64,000 nucleotides of DNA from Aestuariibius violaceus (GCF_040779325.2 NZ_JBFONT020000009.1:1-64000), one strand, 5' to 3'. Numbered from the stretch's first letter, positions 1 through 9,166 are shown. Notes: a model not told the origin generated them from the letters alone. Made by a program: numbers and translations.

Positions 1-25
1 GCACCAGCCAAATCCCAACGATAAA

Positions 26-49
26 GGCCGCGCCGTTTCCGCCGCGGCC
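26..49 (-). terminator. Possible terminator of the pyrimidine operon
   Basis: A 7-bp inverted repeat (GGCCGCG at 26–32, CGCGGCC at 43–49) lies about 20 bp beyond the stop codon of the binding-protein gene. On the minus strand it is followed by TTTAT. The T tract is short, so this is only a candidate intrinsic terminator. Confidence 0.35.
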
Positions 50-70
50 GATCTTTATGACGAGGACTGC

Positions 71-1054
71 TCAGTTAAGCGCAGCCTCGGTCACGTCGCT
101 TGTCCATGCCCCTTCAGGCTCTTCGCTGATGACCGGATCGGATCCGCCGGCCAGGAGCGTGTCGACCGTCCGCTGGTAGGCATCCGGGTCGAGTGCCCCT
201 GTCGACCCTTCTACGAGCTTTGCGATCTCGCCCATCATGTTCTTCTGATGGCTCTCGGACTGGGCACCTGTCTGGTCGTAATCGAGCACGATCTCGGCCG
301 CCTCTTCCGGGCTCGCGATCGCCGTCTCCCATCCGCGCATCGACGCGCGCACGAAGCGGACCATCTTGTCCTTGAAAGCGGGGTCCTCGAGGTTCTCCTC
401 AAGAACGTAGATCCCGTCTTCCAACGTTGCGACGCCCTGATCTTCGTATCGGAAAGTGACCAGCTCGTCCTCGCTGACCCCGGCATCAAGGACCTGCAGG
501 TACTCGTTGTAGGTCATGGTCGAGATGCAGTCGGCCTGCCGCTGCAGCAAAGGGTCGACGTTGAATCCCTGCTTCAGGACGGTCACGCCGTCATCCCCAC
601 CCTCGGTCGGGATGCCCTCCTGGCTCATCCAGCTCAGGAACGGGTATTCGTTGCCGAAGAACCAAACGCCGATGGTCTTGCCGCGAAAATCCTGCGGGCC
701 GGTGATCCCGGTATCCCGCCAGCAGGTCAGCATCAGCCCCGAGCGCACGAACGGCTGGGCGATGTTCACGACCGGCAAGCCCTTCTCCCGCGCAGCCAAA
801 GCAGAGGGCATCCAGTTCAGCATTACGTCAGCCCCGCCACCGGCCAGAACCTGCGGCGGCGCGATGTCTGGGCCGCCCGGAAGGATCGTGACGTCGAGAC
901 CCTCTTCTTCGTAATAGCCGTTCTCCAGTGCCACGTAATAACCCGCGAACTGGGCCTGGGTAACCCATTGCAGCTGCAGGCGCACCTCGTCCTGTGCCTG
1001 CGCAGCTCCGCCGAACCCCAGCAGGACAGCGGCAGTCGTCATCAGTTTCTTCAT
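71..1054 (-). CDS. ABC transporter substrate-binding protein, NMT1/THI5-like
   Basis: This 327-aa periplasmic binding protein should capture the substrate of the ABC importer encoded just upstream. Residues 1–20 form a clean Sec signal peptide ending AQA|Q. The mature start carries the NMT1/THI5 pattern (LQLQWVTQAQFAGYYVALE and then GYYEEEGLDV). That family binds thiamine-pyrimidine precursors, riboflavin, taurine or related small molecules. It is the last gene of the operon, 18 bp after the permease. With a dihydropyrimidine dehydrogenase and a hydantoinase in the same operon, a pyrimidine, hydantoin or related N-heterocycle is the likely ligand. The ligand is inferred from context; the family call is secure. 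Confidence 0.85.
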   Translation of the reverse strand: MKKLMTTAAVLLGFGGAAQAQDEVRLQLQWVTQAQFAGYYVALENGYYEEEGLDVTILPGGPDIAPPQVLAGGGADVMLNWMPSALAAREKGLPVVNIAQPFVRSGLMLTCWRDTGITGPQDFRGKTIGVWFFGNEYPFLSWMSQEGIPTEGGDDGVTVLKQGFNVDPLLQRQADCISTMTYNEYLQVLDAGVSEDELVTFRYEDQGVATLEDGIYVLEENLEDPAFKDKMVRFVRASMRGWETAIASPEEAAEIVLDYDQTGAQSESHQKNMMGEIAKLVEGSTGALDPDAYQRTVDTLLAGGSDPVISEEPEGAWTSDVTEAALN

Positions 1055-1072
1055 CGTCTTTCTACTCCCCGT

Positions 1073-1924
1073 TCATGCACGCGACCGTTGCGACGGATGC
1101 CAGAAGGTAACCGCCCGCTCAATCAGCGCGACCGCTCCATAGAAGGCCGATCCGGCCAGCGCGGCAACGACAATCTCGGCCCAAACCATGTCGAGCGCCA
1201 GTTGGCCGACCGAGATCGAGATGCGGAAGCCCATGCCGACCGTCGGCGAGCCGAAAAATTCAGCGACAATGGCGCCGATCAGGGCAAGGGTGGTGGCGAT
1301 CTTCAAACCATTGAAAACGAAGGGCATCGCGGCGGGCAGGCGCAGCTTCAGAAGGCCCTGCCCCCACGACGCCCCATAGGTGCGCATCAGGTCGCGCTGC
1401 ATGGCCGAGGCCTCGCGCAGGCCTGCGACGGTGTTCACGAGAACCGGGAAGAAGACCATGACCACGACGACCGCCGCCTTCGATTCCCAATCGAACCCGT
1501 ACCAGGCGACGAGGATCGGCGCGGTGCCGACGATGGGCAGGGCGGCGATGAAATTGCCGACGGGCAGCAGGCCCCGGCGAAGGAAATCGCTCCGGTCGAC
1601 CAGCACTGCCGTCAGGATCGCGGCGGTGCAGCCGATCACATAGCCGGACAACGCGCCCTTTACGAAGGTCTGGACAAAGTCGGCCCAGAGCGTTGGGATC
1701 TCCTGCGCGATGGTCGCCGCGATCACGGTCGGCGCAGGCAGGATGACCAGCGGCACCTCAAGGCCCCGGACCAGCAGTTCCCAGACGACCAGCAACGTCA
1801 GGCCAAAGATCGCAGGCACCGCAAAGCGCGTGGCCGGATGATCTGCCAACGGCCCCGTCGACAGCCAGACATTCAGCCACCAGGCGGCGCCCCAAATCGT
1901 GAAAGCCAACAGAACAAGGATCAT
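1073..1924 (-). CDS. ABC transporter permease (second permease)
   Basis: A 283-aa inner-membrane permease of the BPD_transp_1 type. It has about six hydrophobic segments and the EAA cytoplasmic loop near residues 175–200 (YGASWGQGLLKLRLPAAMP), which docks on the ATPase. The ATG at 1924 is chosen because it gives a 4-bp ATGA overlap with the stop of the preceding permease. The longer open frame upstream only shadows that gene. Two dissimilar permeases plus one ATPase and one binding protein suggest a heterodimeric importer of the ThiXYZ/SsuABC/NitT class. Confidence 0.85.
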   Translation of the reverse strand: MILVLLAFTIWGAAWWLNVWLSTGPLADHPATRFAVPAIFGLTLLVVWELLVRGLEVPLVILPAPTVIAATIAQEIPTLWADFVQTFVKGALSGYVIGCTAAILTAVLVDRSDFLRRGLLPVGNFIAALPIVGTAPILVAWYGFDWESKAAVVVVMVFFPVLVNTVAGLREASAMQRDLMRTYGASWGQGLLKLRLPAAMPFVFNGLKIATTLALIGAIVAEFFGSPTVGMGFRISISVGQLALDMVWAEIVVAALAGSAFYGAVALIERAVTFWHPSQRSRA

Positions 1925-2907
1925 TGCAGTCCCATCCGACGCAGCACCGTCCGCTGGATCAGCCCGATCAGCCCGACCAGAAGCGCCGCACAGACGGCGG
2001 CCGCAAACAGCGCCGACCAGATCATGATCGTCTGCCCGTAATAGCTCCCCGACAGCATCCGCGCGCCAAACCCGCCCTGCGCGCCCGTCGGCAATTCGCC
2101 TACGATGGCACCGACCAGCGCCGCCGCGATCGCGATCTTGAGCGACGTGAAGAGATAGGGCAGCGAGGCCGGCAGACGCAGGTTCCAGAAAACCTGCGCG
2201 CGGCTGGCGCTCCATGTCCGCATGAGGTCCAGCTGCATGGCATCCGGGCTGCGCAGGCCCTTCACCATACCGACGACGACGGGAAAGAAGCTCAGATAGG
2301 CCGAGATGATCGCCTTCGGCACCAGCCCCGTCAGCCCGATTGAGGCCAGCACCACGATGATCATCGGCGCGATGGCAAGGATCGGGATGGTCTGGGAGGC
2401 GATCGCCCAGGGCATCACGCTCATATCCATCGCCCGGTTGTGGACGATCCCGACCGCCAGCAGCAGCCCCAGCCCCGTCCCAATGGCAAAGCCGAGCAGC
2501 GTGGCGGAAAGCGTGATCCAGCCATGATAGACAAGGCTCCGCTTCGACGTGACGCGCTTGTCGACCGTGCTGTCCCACAGCTCCGCCGCCATCTGATGCG
2601 GTGCCGGCAGCCGTGGCCGCTCTTGCGCGTAGGTCGCGGGGATCGCCTGCGGGTTCAGCCAGAGAAGCCTCAGCCCCCCGGTCTGCCGCCGCTCCGCCGC
2701 CTCCTCGGGCAGAACAGTCTCGCCTGCCCGATCCAGATCCGTCAGGGCCGTTTGAATATTCATTGGCGGGACAGCCGCATACCAGATCGCGAAGATCGCC
2801 GCGACGACCGTCAGGACGGGCAGCGCCCCGCCCAGAACCCGGCGCAGCGCGACCGCCCCCGACCGCCCGATCCCGGCCCCCGGCGCGGAAAGCGGCGCGT
2901 CGGTCAA
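1921..2907 (-). CDS. ABC transporter permease (first permease)
   Basis: A 328-aa inner-membrane permease of the same class as its downstream partner. An N-terminal membrane segment (about residues 25–48) is followed by a roughly 70-residue periplasmic stretch and then the conserved permease core. The EAA loop reads TWSASRAQVFWNLRLPASLP. The start is a TTG at 2907 that overlaps the ATPase stop codon as TTGA, which suggests translational coupling. No better ATG is visible nearby, so the exact start is less certain than the identity. Confidence 0.82.
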   Translation of the reverse strand: MTDAPLSAPGAGIGRSGAVALRRVLGGALPVLTVVAAIFAIWYAAVPPMNIQTALTDLDRAGETVLPEEAAERRQTGGLRLLWLNPQAIPATYAQERPRLPAPHQMAAELWDSTVDKRVTSKRSLVYHGWITLSATLLGFAIGTGLGLLLAVGIVHNRAMDMSVMPWAIASQTIPILAIAPMIIVVLASIGLTGLVPKAIISAYLSFFPVVVGMVKGLRSPDAMQLDLMRTWSASRAQVFWNLRLPASLPYLFTSLKIAIAAALVGAIVGELPTGAQGGFGARMLSGSYYGQTIMIWSALFAAAVCAALLVGLIGLIQRTVLRRMGLQ

Positions 2908-3731
2908 ATCTCGTGCCCCGCCCGCAACCCCTCGCGCACCCGATGGGCGATCTCAATGAATTCCGCGCTGTCGCGGATATCCAGTGGGCGCTCCTTCGGC
3001 AGCGAGCTTTCGATGACGTCCGTGATGCGGCCGGGGCGGGGGCTCATCACCACGATTTTGGTCGACAGGAACACCGCCTCGGGGATGGAGTGCGTCACGA
3101 ACGCGATCGTCTTGCCGGTGCGCCCCCAGAGCCCCAAAAGCTCCTCGTTCAGCCGGTCCCGCACGATCTCATCAAGCGCTCCGAAGGGTTCATCCATCAG
3201 CAGGATATCCGCATCGAAAGCCAGCGCCCGCGCGATCGACGCGCGCTGCTGCATCCCGCCCGACAGCTGCCAAGGATATTTGCCGCCGAACCCCTCCAGA
3301 TCGACGAGCGACAGAACCCGCTCGACCCGCTCCTGCCGCTCAGCCTTGGGAAATCCCATGATCTCAAGCGGCAGCTGGACATTCCCCGCGATCGTCCGCC
3401 ACGGATAGAGCCCCGCCGCCTGGAACACATATCCATACGCCCGCGCCTGGCGCGCCGCATCCGGGCTCATCCCGTTGACCGTCAGCGTCCCGCCGGTCGG
3501 CGTCTCGAGCCCCGCGATGCACCGCAGGAACGTCGTCTTGCCGCAGCCCGACGGACCAATGAAGGAAACGAACTCGCCCTTCTCGATCTCCAGATCGACG
3601 TTCCGCAGCGCATGAACCGGCCCGTCGTTGGTCTGAAACGTCAGATCAAGCGCTTTGGCCTCGACAACCGCCGATGCCGCGTCCCGGCCTTGCGCCGGGA
3701 CTTCGCGTTCCGAAGGGGCGCCGTCCGCCAA
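2904..3731 (-). CDS. ABC transporter ATP-binding protein
   Basis: A 275-aa cytoplasmic ATPase that powers the importer. It carries Walker A (GPSGCGKTTF), the signature motif (LSGGMQQRASIARAL), Walker B with D-loop (ILLMDEPFGALDE) and the switch histidine (FVTHSIPEA). It is typical of the nitrate/sulfonate/taurine/thiamine-precursor group. The start is a TTG at 3731, 3 bp after the hydantoinase stop codon, so transport and catabolic genes are cotranscribed. The first 30 residues are variable and the true start could lie a little further downstream. Confidence 0.88.
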   Translation of the reverse strand: MADGAPSEREVPAQGRDAASAVVEAKALDLTFQTNDGPVHALRNVDLEIEKGEFVSFIGPSGCGKTTFLRCIAGLETPTGGTLTVNGMSPDAARQARAYGYVFQAAGLYPWRTIAGNVQLPLEIMGFPKAERQERVERVLSLVDLEGFGGKYPWQLSGGMQQRASIARALAFDADILLMDEPFGALDEIVRDRLNEELLGLWGRTGKTIAFVTHSIPEAVFLSTKIVVMSPRPGRITDVIESSLPKERPLDIRDSAEFIEIAHRVREGLRAGHEI

Positions 3732-3734
3732 GCC

Positions 3735-5195
3735 TCAGATCCCCGCCGGGATGTTCATCGGGTCGCGCTTCACCTGCTTTGGCGCCGTCAGCTCTTTCCA
3801 CTGGCTCAGCGCCTTGGCCGCAGACGAAAACGCCGGGCGCGGCACGAACCGGCCTCGGCCCGGCTGTGGTTGAGAGTTCTTGCCCCACGACCAGATGACC
3901 TCTCCCCGGCTGAGCGTATGGCGTGCCTGGGCCGTCACCTCCCAACCCTCGAAGACGTTGTAATCCAACACCGAATGGTGGGTCGTAGGCGAGATCGTCT
4001 TCGACAACTTCGGATCCCACACGACGATATCCGCGTCTGCCCCTTCGACCAGCGCGCCCTTCTTCGGGTAGATGTTCAGGATCTTCGCCACGTTGGTCGA
4101 TGTGACGGCCACGAACTCCTCCGGCGTCAGACGGCCCGTCTCGACCCCCTTCGTCCAGAGCACCGCCAGCCGCTCTTCGATCCCGTTCGAGCCGTTGGGG
4201 ATCTTTGTGAAGTCATCCACGCCCATCCGCTTCTGCTCGGTCGTGAAGGCGGCGTGATCGGTCGCCACCACCTGCAGCGACCCAGCCTGTAGCCCAGCCC
4301 AGAGCGAGTCCTGATGGTCCTTCGACCGGAATGGCGGCGACATCACGCGACGGGCTGCATGATCCCAATCCTTGTTGAAATACTCGCTCTCATCCAGCGT
4401 CAGAAACTGGATCAGCGGCTCGCCATAGACCCGCATCCCCTTCTGCCGCGCGCGCCGGATCGCCTCATGCGCCTGCTCGCAGGATACGTGAACGATATAA
4501 AGCGGCGTCCCCGCCGCATCTGCGATGGTGATGGCCCTGTTCGCGGCCTCCCCTTCGAATTCCGGCGGGCGCGAATAGGCGTGGCCTTCCGGCCCAGTAA
4601 TGCCCTTGGCGAGCATATCGGCCTGCATGTCGGCCACCAGATCGCCGTTCTCCGCATGGACCATGGGCAGCGCACCCAGCTCTCGGCAGCGCTTGAAAGA
4701 GGCGAACATCTCGTCGTCCTCGACCATCAGCGCGCCCTTGTAGGCCATGAAATGCTTGAACGAGTTGACGCCCATATCGACGGCGTCCTTCATCTCGGTA
4801 AAGATCGTCTCGTTCCAGCCGGTGATCGCCATGTGATAGCCGATGTCGGAGCAGATCTGCGGCGCCGACTTCCGGTGCCACTCGTTGATCGCATTCTTGA
4901 TCGACCCATCCTCACCCGGCAGACAGAAATCGACGAGCATCGTTGTGCCACCGGTCGCCGCCGCCCAGGTGCCGCTCTCGAAGGTCTCGGCGGCGGTCGT
5001 GCCCATGAATGGCATTTCCAGATGCGTATGCGGATCGATCCCGCCGGGGATGACATAGGCGCCCTCGGCATCGATCACCTCGTCGCCTTTCAGGTTCTCG
5101 CCGATCTGCTTGATCGTCTCGCCTTCGATCAGGACGTCGGCTTTCCACTGCCGATCCGCGGTGAGGACGGTGCCGCCCTTGATGACTTTGGTCAT
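3735..5195 (-). CDS. hydA: Dihydropyrimidinase / D-hydantoinase
   Basis: A 486-aa cyclic amidohydrolase, the usual length for D-hydantoinase/dihydropyrimidinase. It hydrolyses dihydrouracil or dihydrothymine to the N-carbamoyl-beta-amino acid. The binuclear metal site is visible: H56 and H58 (DPHTHLE), the carboxylated lysine K153 (MAYKG), H180 (VHAENGD), H236 (YIVHVS) and D313 (ATDHAAF). The ATG at 5195 gives a 4-bp ATGA overlap with the small gene upstream; the longer frame to 5270 runs into that gene. Together with preTA and the ureidopropionase-like enzyme it completes reductive pyrimidine degradation. Confidence 0.93.
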   Translation of the reverse strand: MTKVIKGGTVLTADRQWKADVLIEGETIKQIGENLKGDEVIDAEGAYVIPGGIDPHTHLEMPFMGTTAAETFESGTWAAATGGTTMLVDFCLPGEDGSIKNAINEWHRKSAPQICSDIGYHMAITGWNETIFTEMKDAVDMGVNSFKHFMAYKGALMVEDDEMFASFKRCRELGALPMVHAENGDLVADMQADMLAKGITGPEGHAYSRPPEFEGEAANRAITIADAAGTPLYIVHVSCEQAHEAIRRARQKGMRVYGEPLIQFLTLDESEYFNKDWDHAARRVMSPPFRSKDHQDSLWAGLQAGSLQVVATDHAAFTTEQKRMGVDDFTKIPNGSNGIEERLAVLWTKGVETGRLTPEEFVAVTSTNVAKILNIYPKKGALVEGADADIVVWDPKLSKTISPTTHHSVLDYNVFEGWEVTAQARHTLSRGEVIWSWGKNSQPQPGRGRFVPRPAFSSAAKALSQWKELTAPKQVKRDPMNIPAGI

Positions 5196-5632
5196 TGTTG
5201 ACTCCAGTAGTCGTAGAATGCTTGAGGTTCTCGCCGCTTGATACGGCCACCCATACTCCCCCAAGACCAATTCCCACCGATCCGGAACGGTCCTGGGACT
5301 AGAAATGCGTCGAATTCAAGATAGTACCTGAGGGCTATTGATACCGGTGGCTTCTCTTCGGGTAGCAGTCCCTCCAAAGACTGCTGAACATCAGAGACCT
5401 CCTCCGAGGTGAAGAACACGTCGTACGCTTGTCCCTCAAAAAAAATGCTTTCCTTTTCTTCCGCATCCAAGGGAGAGAAATCTTCCACGACGTCGTCCGC
5501 AATCTCGCCCTTCTCCCAGCGATACCAGAACAGGTATTCGTCAGGAGAGCGAGACGACAGAAGATCTGGTTCAGCGCAAACTGAGCACAGGTCTATTTTG
5601 CGTTTTTGGCCTGTAGATGGTTTGCGGCTCAC
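5192..5632 (-). CDS. Unrecognised 146-aa acidic protein in the pyrimidine operon
   Basis: I do not recognise this protein. It starts at GTG 5632, overlapping the upstream hydrolase stop as GTGA, and its own stop overlaps the hydantoinase start as ATGA, so it is coupled on both sides. The sequence is acidic and aromatic (EYLFWYRWEKGEI, ESIFFEGQAYDVFFTSEEV, ending QAFYDYWSQQ), with no signal peptide or membrane segment. A pair CSVC sits near residues 16–19. By eye its DNA is less GC-rich than the flanking genes, with runs such as an eight-A stretch near 5440, suggesting later acquisition. A regulatory or accessory role is possible but unproven. Confidence 0.7.
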   Translation of the reverse strand: MSRKPSTGQKRKIDLCSVCAEPDLLSSRSPDEYLFWYRWEKGEIADDVVEDFSPLDAEEKESIFFEGQAYDVFFTSEEVSDVQQSLEGLLPEEKPPVSIALRYYLEFDAFLVPGPFRIGGNWSWGSMGGRIKRREPQAFYDYWSQQ

Positions 5633-6879
5633 TCCACAATCTCCGCCGTCTCGACCACTGCGTGGAAGAGCACATTGGCCCCTGCTTCCGCCCAGTCGGG
5701 AGAGATCTCCTCGGCCTCGTTGTGGCTTAGCCCGTCGACGCAGGGGCACATGACCATGGCCGTGGGCGCGACGCGGTTGATCCAGCAGGCGTCGTGGCCC
5801 GCGCCCGAGATGATGTCGCGGTGGGAATAGCCCAGCCGCTCTGCCGCCTCCCGGATGGCCGTCACGCAGCCCGCGTCGAACTCCACCGGGTCGAACCCGC
5901 CGACCTTCTCGAACTCCACCGACAGCCCCACCGCATCGCAGATCGCCTGCGCCTCTTTGCGCAGGCGCGCCTCCATATCCTCGATGACGGCCAACTCGGG
6001 TGAGCGGAAATCGACGGTGAAGACCGTCTTGCCCGGGATCACGTTGCGGGAATTCGGGTAGACGTCGATATGCCCCGCCGCGCCGACCGCATGGGGCGCG
6101 TGGCTCAGCGCGATCTCGTTCACCTTCTCCAGGATCCGGGCCATGGCGAGGCCCGCATCCTTGCGCATCGGCATGGGGGTAGAGCCCGTGTGGCTGTCCT
6201 TCCCCGTCACCGTCACCTGCGTCCACGACAGCCCCTGCCCGTGGGTGACGACGCCGATCTGCTTGTCCTCAGCCTCCAGGATCGGACCCTGTTCGATATG
6301 CAGCTCGAAGAAGGCGTGCATCTTGCGCGCGCCGACCTCTTCCTCGCCGCGCCAGCCGATCCGATCGAGCTCATCGCCAAAGCGCTTGCCCGCCGCATCC
6401 TCGCGATCCTCGGCCCAATCCTGCGTGTGAACGCCCGCGAAGACGCCCGAGGCCAGCATGGCGGGGGCAAACCGCGTGCCTTCCTCGTTCGTCCAGTTGG
6501 TGACGACGATGGGATGCTTGGTCTTGATGTCGAGGTCGTTGAGCGAGCGGAGGATCTCAAGCCCCCCAAGAACCCCCAGCACCCCGTCATACTTCCCGCC
6601 CGTCGGCTGCGTGTCGAGGTGAGAGCCCACATAGACCGGCAGAGCGTCGGGGTCCGTCCCCGGCCGCTCGGCGAACATGTTACCGATGCCATCGACCCCC
6701 ATCGTGCAGCCCGCCGCCTCGCACCAGCCTTGGAAAAGCGCGCGGCCTTCCGCATCCGCATCGGTCAGGGTCTGGCGGTTGTTTCCGCCCGCGACGCCGG
6801 GGCCGATCTTGGCCATCTCCATCAGACTGTCCCACAGGCGTTGGCCGTTGATCTTCAGGTTTTCGCCGGGGGCGGGCAT
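5629..6879 (-). CDS. Zn-dependent M20-family amidohydrolase (beta-ureidopropionase / N-carbamoyl amino acid hydrolase)
   Basis: A 416-aa enzyme of the hydantoinase/carbamoylase group of M20 metallopeptidases. It should remove the carbamoyl group from N-carbamoyl-beta-alanine, giving beta-alanine, CO2 and ammonia. Metal and active-site motifs are present: H87 (GSHLDTQ), D98 (KYDGVLG), E132/E133 (TNWTNEEGTRFAP), the dimer-interface ELHIEQGPILE, and GAGHDA near the C terminus. Allantoate amidohydrolase is the main alternative within the family; the dihydropyrimidine genes around it favour the pyrimidine role. It ends in a GTGA overlap with the 146-aa gene. Confidence 0.88.
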   Translation of the reverse strand: MPAPGENLKINGQRLWDSLMEMAKIGPGVAGGNNRQTLTDADAEGRALFQGWCEAAGCTMGVDGIGNMFAERPGTDPDALPVYVGSHLDTQPTGGKYDGVLGVLGGLEILRSLNDLDIKTKHPIVVTNWTNEEGTRFAPAMLASGVFAGVHTQDWAEDREDAAGKRFGDELDRIGWRGEEEVGARKMHAFFELHIEQGPILEAEDKQIGVVTHGQGLSWTQVTVTGKDSHTGSTPMPMRKDAGLAMARILEKVNEIALSHAPHAVGAAGHIDVYPNSRNVIPGKTVFTVDFRSPELAVIEDMEARLRKEAQAICDAVGLSVEFEKVGGFDPVEFDAGCVTAIREAAERLGYSHRDIISGAGHDACWINRVAPTAMVMCPCVDGLSHNEAEEISPDWAEAGANVLFHAVVETAEIVE

Positions 6880-6987
6880 GGAAGGGCTCCTTCGGAAATG
6901 ATCCTTGTCACGCTAACGATGGCCTTCGGGCAGTCAAGCCGAGGGCCGCCTTTCTGAAGGCAAACGCTCAAAGGATGGGCGAGATGA

Positions 6988-8289
6988 TTATTCCGCCGCC
7001 TGCGCCGCCGGATTGTTGGGATGGGTCGTCCAGTTGGCGTAGTCCGGCTCCACCACCTTGCCGGTGCGGGGATCGACGGCGCCGGGGGCAAGTTCCTCCA
7101 TCGTGATGCAGTTCTCGACCGGGCAGACATCGACGCAGAGGTTGCAGGCGACGCATTCCTCGTCGATCACCTCGAAGACGCGCCCCGGTTGGATCGCGAT
7201 CGCCTGGTGCGAAGTATCCTCGCAGGCCGCATAGCAGCGGCCGCACTTGATGCAGGCATCCTGATCGATCCGCGCCTTGGTGACGTAATTGAGGTTCAGG
7301 TATTGCCAGTCCGTCACGTTCGGAACCGCACGCCCGACAAGATCCACAAGACCCATCTCTTTCTCATCCAGATAGCGCGACAGGCCCTCCGTCATCTCTT
7401 CGATGATCTTGAAGCCATATGTCATCGCCGCCGTGCAGACCTGCACGTTGCCGGCCCCCAGGGCCATGAACTCCGCCGCATCGCGCCAGGTCGTCACCCC
7501 GCCGATGCCCGAGATCGGCAGGCCATGGGTCTCCGGATGACGCGCGATTTCCGAAACCATCGACAGCGCAATCGGCTTCACCGCGGGCCCACAATACCCC
7601 CCATGGGACCCCTTGCCGTCGATTGTCGGCTCAGGCGCCATCGTGTCGAGGTCGACGGCAGTGATCGAGTTGATCGTATTGATCAGGCTGACCGCATCCG
7701 CCCCGCCGCGCTTGGCCGCCGCGGCGGGCTTACGGATATCGGTGATGTTCGGCGTCAGCTTCACGATCACCGGCATCCGGGTGTTTTCCTTGCACCACCG
7801 CGTGACCATCTCGATGTATTCCGGCACTTGCCCCACGGCAGATCCCATGCCGCGCTCGCTCATCCCGTGCGGGCAGCCGAAGTTCAGCTCGATCCCATCA
7901 GCCTCGGTCTCTTCCACCCGCGGCAAGATCGCCTTCCAGGCGGCCTCCTCGCAAGGCACCATCAGCGACACGACCATCGCCCGGTCGGGGAAATCCCGCT
8001 TGACCGTCTTGATCTCGCGCAGGTTCACCTCAAGCGGACGGTCGGTGATCAGCTCGATATTGTTCAGCCCCAGCACCCGCCGGTCCGCTCCGTAGATCAC
8101 CCCGTAGCGCGGCCCGTTTACGTTCACGACCGGCGGCCCCTCGGCCCCCAGCGTCTTCCAGACGACCCCACCCCACCCGGCCTCGAACGCCCGGCGGACA
8201 TTGTATTCCTTGTCGGTCGGCGGCGCTGAGGCCAGCCAGAAGGGGTTGGGGCTCTTGATGCCTACGAAGTCGCTTGTCAGGTCAGCCAT
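6988..8289 (-). CDS. preA: NAD-dependent dihydropyrimidine dehydrogenase subunit PreA
   Basis: A 433-aa FMN protein that reduces uracil and thymine to their dihydro forms with its partner PreT. The N-terminal 310 residues form the dihydroorotate-dehydrogenase-like barrel, with LNFGCPHGMSERGMG as the active-site loop (catalytic cysteine in NFGCP). The C terminus carries two 4Fe-4S motifs, CIKCGRCYAAC near residue 345 and CVACNLCVDVCP near residue 380, which pass electrons from PreT. Unlike the E. coli arrangement, preT is not adjacent; three other genes lie between them in the same orientation. Confidence 0.95.
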   Translation of the reverse strand: MADLTSDFVGIKSPNPFWLASAPPTDKEYNVRRAFEAGWGGVVWKTLGAEGPPVVNVNGPRYGVIYGADRRVLGLNNIELITDRPLEVNLREIKTVKRDFPDRAMVVSLMVPCEEAAWKAILPRVEETEADGIELNFGCPHGMSERGMGSAVGQVPEYIEMVTRWCKENTRMPVIVKLTPNITDIRKPAAAAKRGGADAVSLINTINSITAVDLDTMAPEPTIDGKGSHGGYCGPAVKPIALSMVSEIARHPETHGLPISGIGGVTTWRDAAEFMALGAGNVQVCTAAMTYGFKIIEEMTEGLSRYLDEKEMGLVDLVGRAVPNVTDWQYLNLNYVTKARIDQDACIKCGRCYAACEDTSHQAIAIQPGRVFEVIDEECVACNLCVDVCPVENCITMEELAPGAVDPRTGKVVEPDYANWTTHPNNPAAQAAE

Positions 8290-8323
8290 TGGGGGCTCCT
8301 CTTGGTCTGGCTCAGGCGCCGCG

Positions 8324-9166
8324 CTAGGGCAGCGCCTGCGGCTTAATGAATATCATCTCCATCGGAATGGTCCGGCCCGCCTCTACGTTGGCGAGGTAGT
8401 TCTTGAGCTTCTCCGACGCGGTGTCGCCCATCAGAAGATGAATGCCCACGGGCGGCGGCCCTTCGGCGGCGATCTTGCGGAAGACGCGCGCGAAGTAATC
8501 AATGGCGAACTGGTGGCGGTCGCGTTCTGTGACCGGGTGCAGGCCGGCGGCATGTGCGGCACGGCGATAGACGTCCGGCGCATCAACGTTCGAGGTCTCG
8601 GGCATCCCTGCCCATGGCAGCGGATACGTCAGGTCCTCGGGATTCTCGCCCCGCATCACGTCAAACAAGGCGAAGTGCCCGCCGGGCTTTAGAACACGCG
8701 CCGCCTCCGAAAAAAGTGGCGCCTTGTCGGGCAGGTTCATCCCCACATGGAACATCGTCACGAGGTCGACCTGCCCGTCCTCGACCGGCAATTCCGTGGC
8801 CGAGCCCTCATGCAGGTCGATCCCCTCATCAAGGCCCAGTCGATGGTTGATCGCCCGGCCCGTCTCGACGAATTCCGGCGTCAGGTCGACGCCGGTCACG
8901 TGCGCGCCGTAGCGGTGCAGGATGTGCCGCGCCGTGCCCCCCAGCCCGCAGCCGACATCCAGCACCTGCATCCCGGGCTCGATCGTCAGCTGATCGAGCA
9001 GCGCGGTCGTCGCCTCGATCCCGCCGGTATGGAATTCGTCCACCGGTTTGAGGTCGTCGATGGTCGGGTGGTCCGGGTCGACCCCGGCCTTACGCAGCGC
9101 GTCGTCAATACGGGCCAGCAAATCCTCGGACCCGTAATGCCGCGCGACGGTCTGTTCGAGCGTCAT
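8324..9166 (-). CDS. Class I SAM-dependent methyltransferase
   Basis: A 280-aa cytoplasmic methyltransferase. The SAM-binding motif I is VLDVGCGLGGTARHI, followed by the acidic end of strand 2 (GVDLTPEFV) and LFDVMRGE. The ATG at 9166 is preferred over the longer frame (9202) because GGGAGG sits 6 nt upstream. The substrate is unknown; the N-terminal DEFHTGGIEAT stretch resembles UbiE/sarcosine-methyltransferase-like enzymes. It sits 34 bp before preA and 73 bp after the glycosylase, so it is probably cotranscribed. It has no obvious task in pyrimidine breakdown. Confidence 0.8.
   Translation of the reverse strand: MTLEQTVARHYGSEDLLARIDDALRKAGVDPDHPTIDDLKPVDEFHTGGIEATTALLDQLTIEPGMQVLDVGCGLGGTARHILHRYGAHVTGVDLTPEFVETGRAINHRLGLDEGIDLHEGSATELPVEDGQVDLVTMFHVGMNLPDKAPLFSEAARVLKPGGHFALFDVMRGENPEDLTYPLPWAGMPETSNVDAPDVYRRAAHAAGLHPVTERDRHQFAIDYFARVFRKIAAEGPPPVGIHLLMGDTASEKLKNYLANVEAGRTIPMEMIFIKPQALP

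Noticed and set aside
248..2041. A 597-codon plus-strand open frame
   Set aside because: It lies opposite the binding protein and a permease, is rich in Arg/His/Gln and lacks family motifs: a GC-rich shadow frame.
2601..4292. A 563-codon plus-strand open frame
   Set aside because: It is antisense to the ABC permease, ABC ATPase and hydantoinase genes and reads as low-complexity Arg/Pro/His sequence.
5633..6226. The upstream part of a long minus-strand frame that ends in the 146-aa gene
   Set aside because: This part shadows the M20 hydrolase in another frame. The GTG at 5632, at the hydrolase stop, is the better start.
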